Positions 63,901 to 64,000 of a DNA stretch of 64,000 bases are shown one piece after another. Source of the stretch: JBNRMW01 sp050309795. Its GTDB lineage: Bacteria; Bacillota_I; Bacilli_A; Erysipelotrichales; Erysipelotrichaceae. Position numbers and translations under genes: made by a program. Every line of letters starts with the position of its first letter. Position 1 is the stretch's first letter. The stretch covers positions 66,982 through 130,981 of the forward strand of contig JBNRMW010000036.1 of the NCBI GenBank assembly GCA_050309795.1. The letters are read 5' to 3'. Below the pieces are notes generated by a model, which saw only the letters and a list, made by a program, of their open reading frames with translations, made no database searches and was not told the DNA's origin.

Positions 63901-64000
63901 TACCTGGCAACGTGCGATTTTCACACGAAGTGCTATCGTAGCCGCTAAAGTGCTTAACTTCTGTGTTCGAGATGGGAACAGGTGTGACCACTTTGCTATC
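63901..64000 (-). rRNA. rrf: 5S ribosomal RNA, 3' part (runs off the window)
   Basis: The reverse strand reads GTGGTCACACCTGTTCCCAT, CGAACACAGAAGTTAAGC and the 3' end GCCAGGTA, the conserved Bacillota 5S core. About 100 of some 115 bases lie in the window; 23S and 16S should follow upstream on this strand beyond 64000. Confidence 0.96.

Noticed and set aside
1..64000. CRISPR arrays, insertion sequences, prophage or integrative elements
   Set aside because: No evenly spaced direct repeats, transposase, integrase or phage genes were found; the window is core genome.

Overview
The window reads as chromosomal core genome of a low-to-moderate GC, walled Bacillota bacterium, probably near the Erysipelotrichia / walled relatives of the Mollicutes. 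Supporting signs: Gram-positive Shine-Dalgarno sites, an hrcA-grpE-dnaK-dnaJ operon under CIRCE, a T-box on leuS, Rex, PyrR, RNase J, PrkC/Stp, an LtaS-type lipoteichoic acid synthase, a DacA-type carboxypeptidase and an FtsW/RodA protein. A pyrophosphate-type phosphofructokinase and HrcA (CIRCE) control of clpB recall Acholeplasma-like lineages. The genetic code looks standard: TGA is used as a stop and tRNA-Trp has anticodon CCA. The lineage is my inference; no database search was possible.

Layout. 1-5.1 kb: end of a lipid kinase, nagA, rpmB, a polysaccharide deacetylase and an ABC exporter. 5.2-14.6 kb: one dense minus-strand cluster priA-rsmB-rlmN-stp-prkC-rsgA-rpe-thiN. 14.9-18.9 kb: gmk, rqcH, a membrane protein and an old-yellow-enzyme. 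18.9-27.3 kb: heat-shock block, clpB with two CIRCE boxes and hrcA-grpE-dnaK-dnaJ with one, separated by a nonsense-interrupted flavodoxin gene. 27.4-34.5 kb: pgeF, a secreted unknown, rsmD, ftsW/rodA, def-rnj-phosphoesterase. 34.6-38.1 kb: T-box leuS, pyrR, tRNA-Glu and tRNA-Trp. 38.3-41.0 kb: dacA, an HD hydrolase and small unknowns. 41.3-49.4 kb: an oligopeptide ABC importer operon oppA-B-C-D-F plus a small membrane protein. 49.5-54.7 kb: RelQ-like synthetase, DUF218, DUF554, Gfo/Idh oxidoreductase, LTA synthase. 54.8-61.3 kb: tRNA-Ser, PPi-PFK, ABC-F, a degenerate amidase, asnS, rex. 61.4-64 kb: tsaE-tsaB-rimI-tsaD and the 3' part of a 5S rRNA gene.

The most unusual system is the Opp importer. 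Its OppC permease carries about 310 extra residues in the external loop between the first two membrane segments. These form seven RCC1-like repeats, as expected for a complete seven-bladed propeller. In the same operon OppF has a roughly 170-residue coiled-coil-rich insertion between Walker A and the Q-loop, and the OppA lipoprotein has a roughly 90-residue charged helical insertion. Together they suggest an importer rebuilt with accessory domains outside and inside the membrane. Other oddities are an amidase-like membrane protein without zinc ligands, a metallophosphatase whose GNHD motif has become GDGD, FIVAR-like helices at the end of PrkC, two likely leaderless mRNAs (priA, ftsW) and a palindrome between the CIRCE boxes of clpB.
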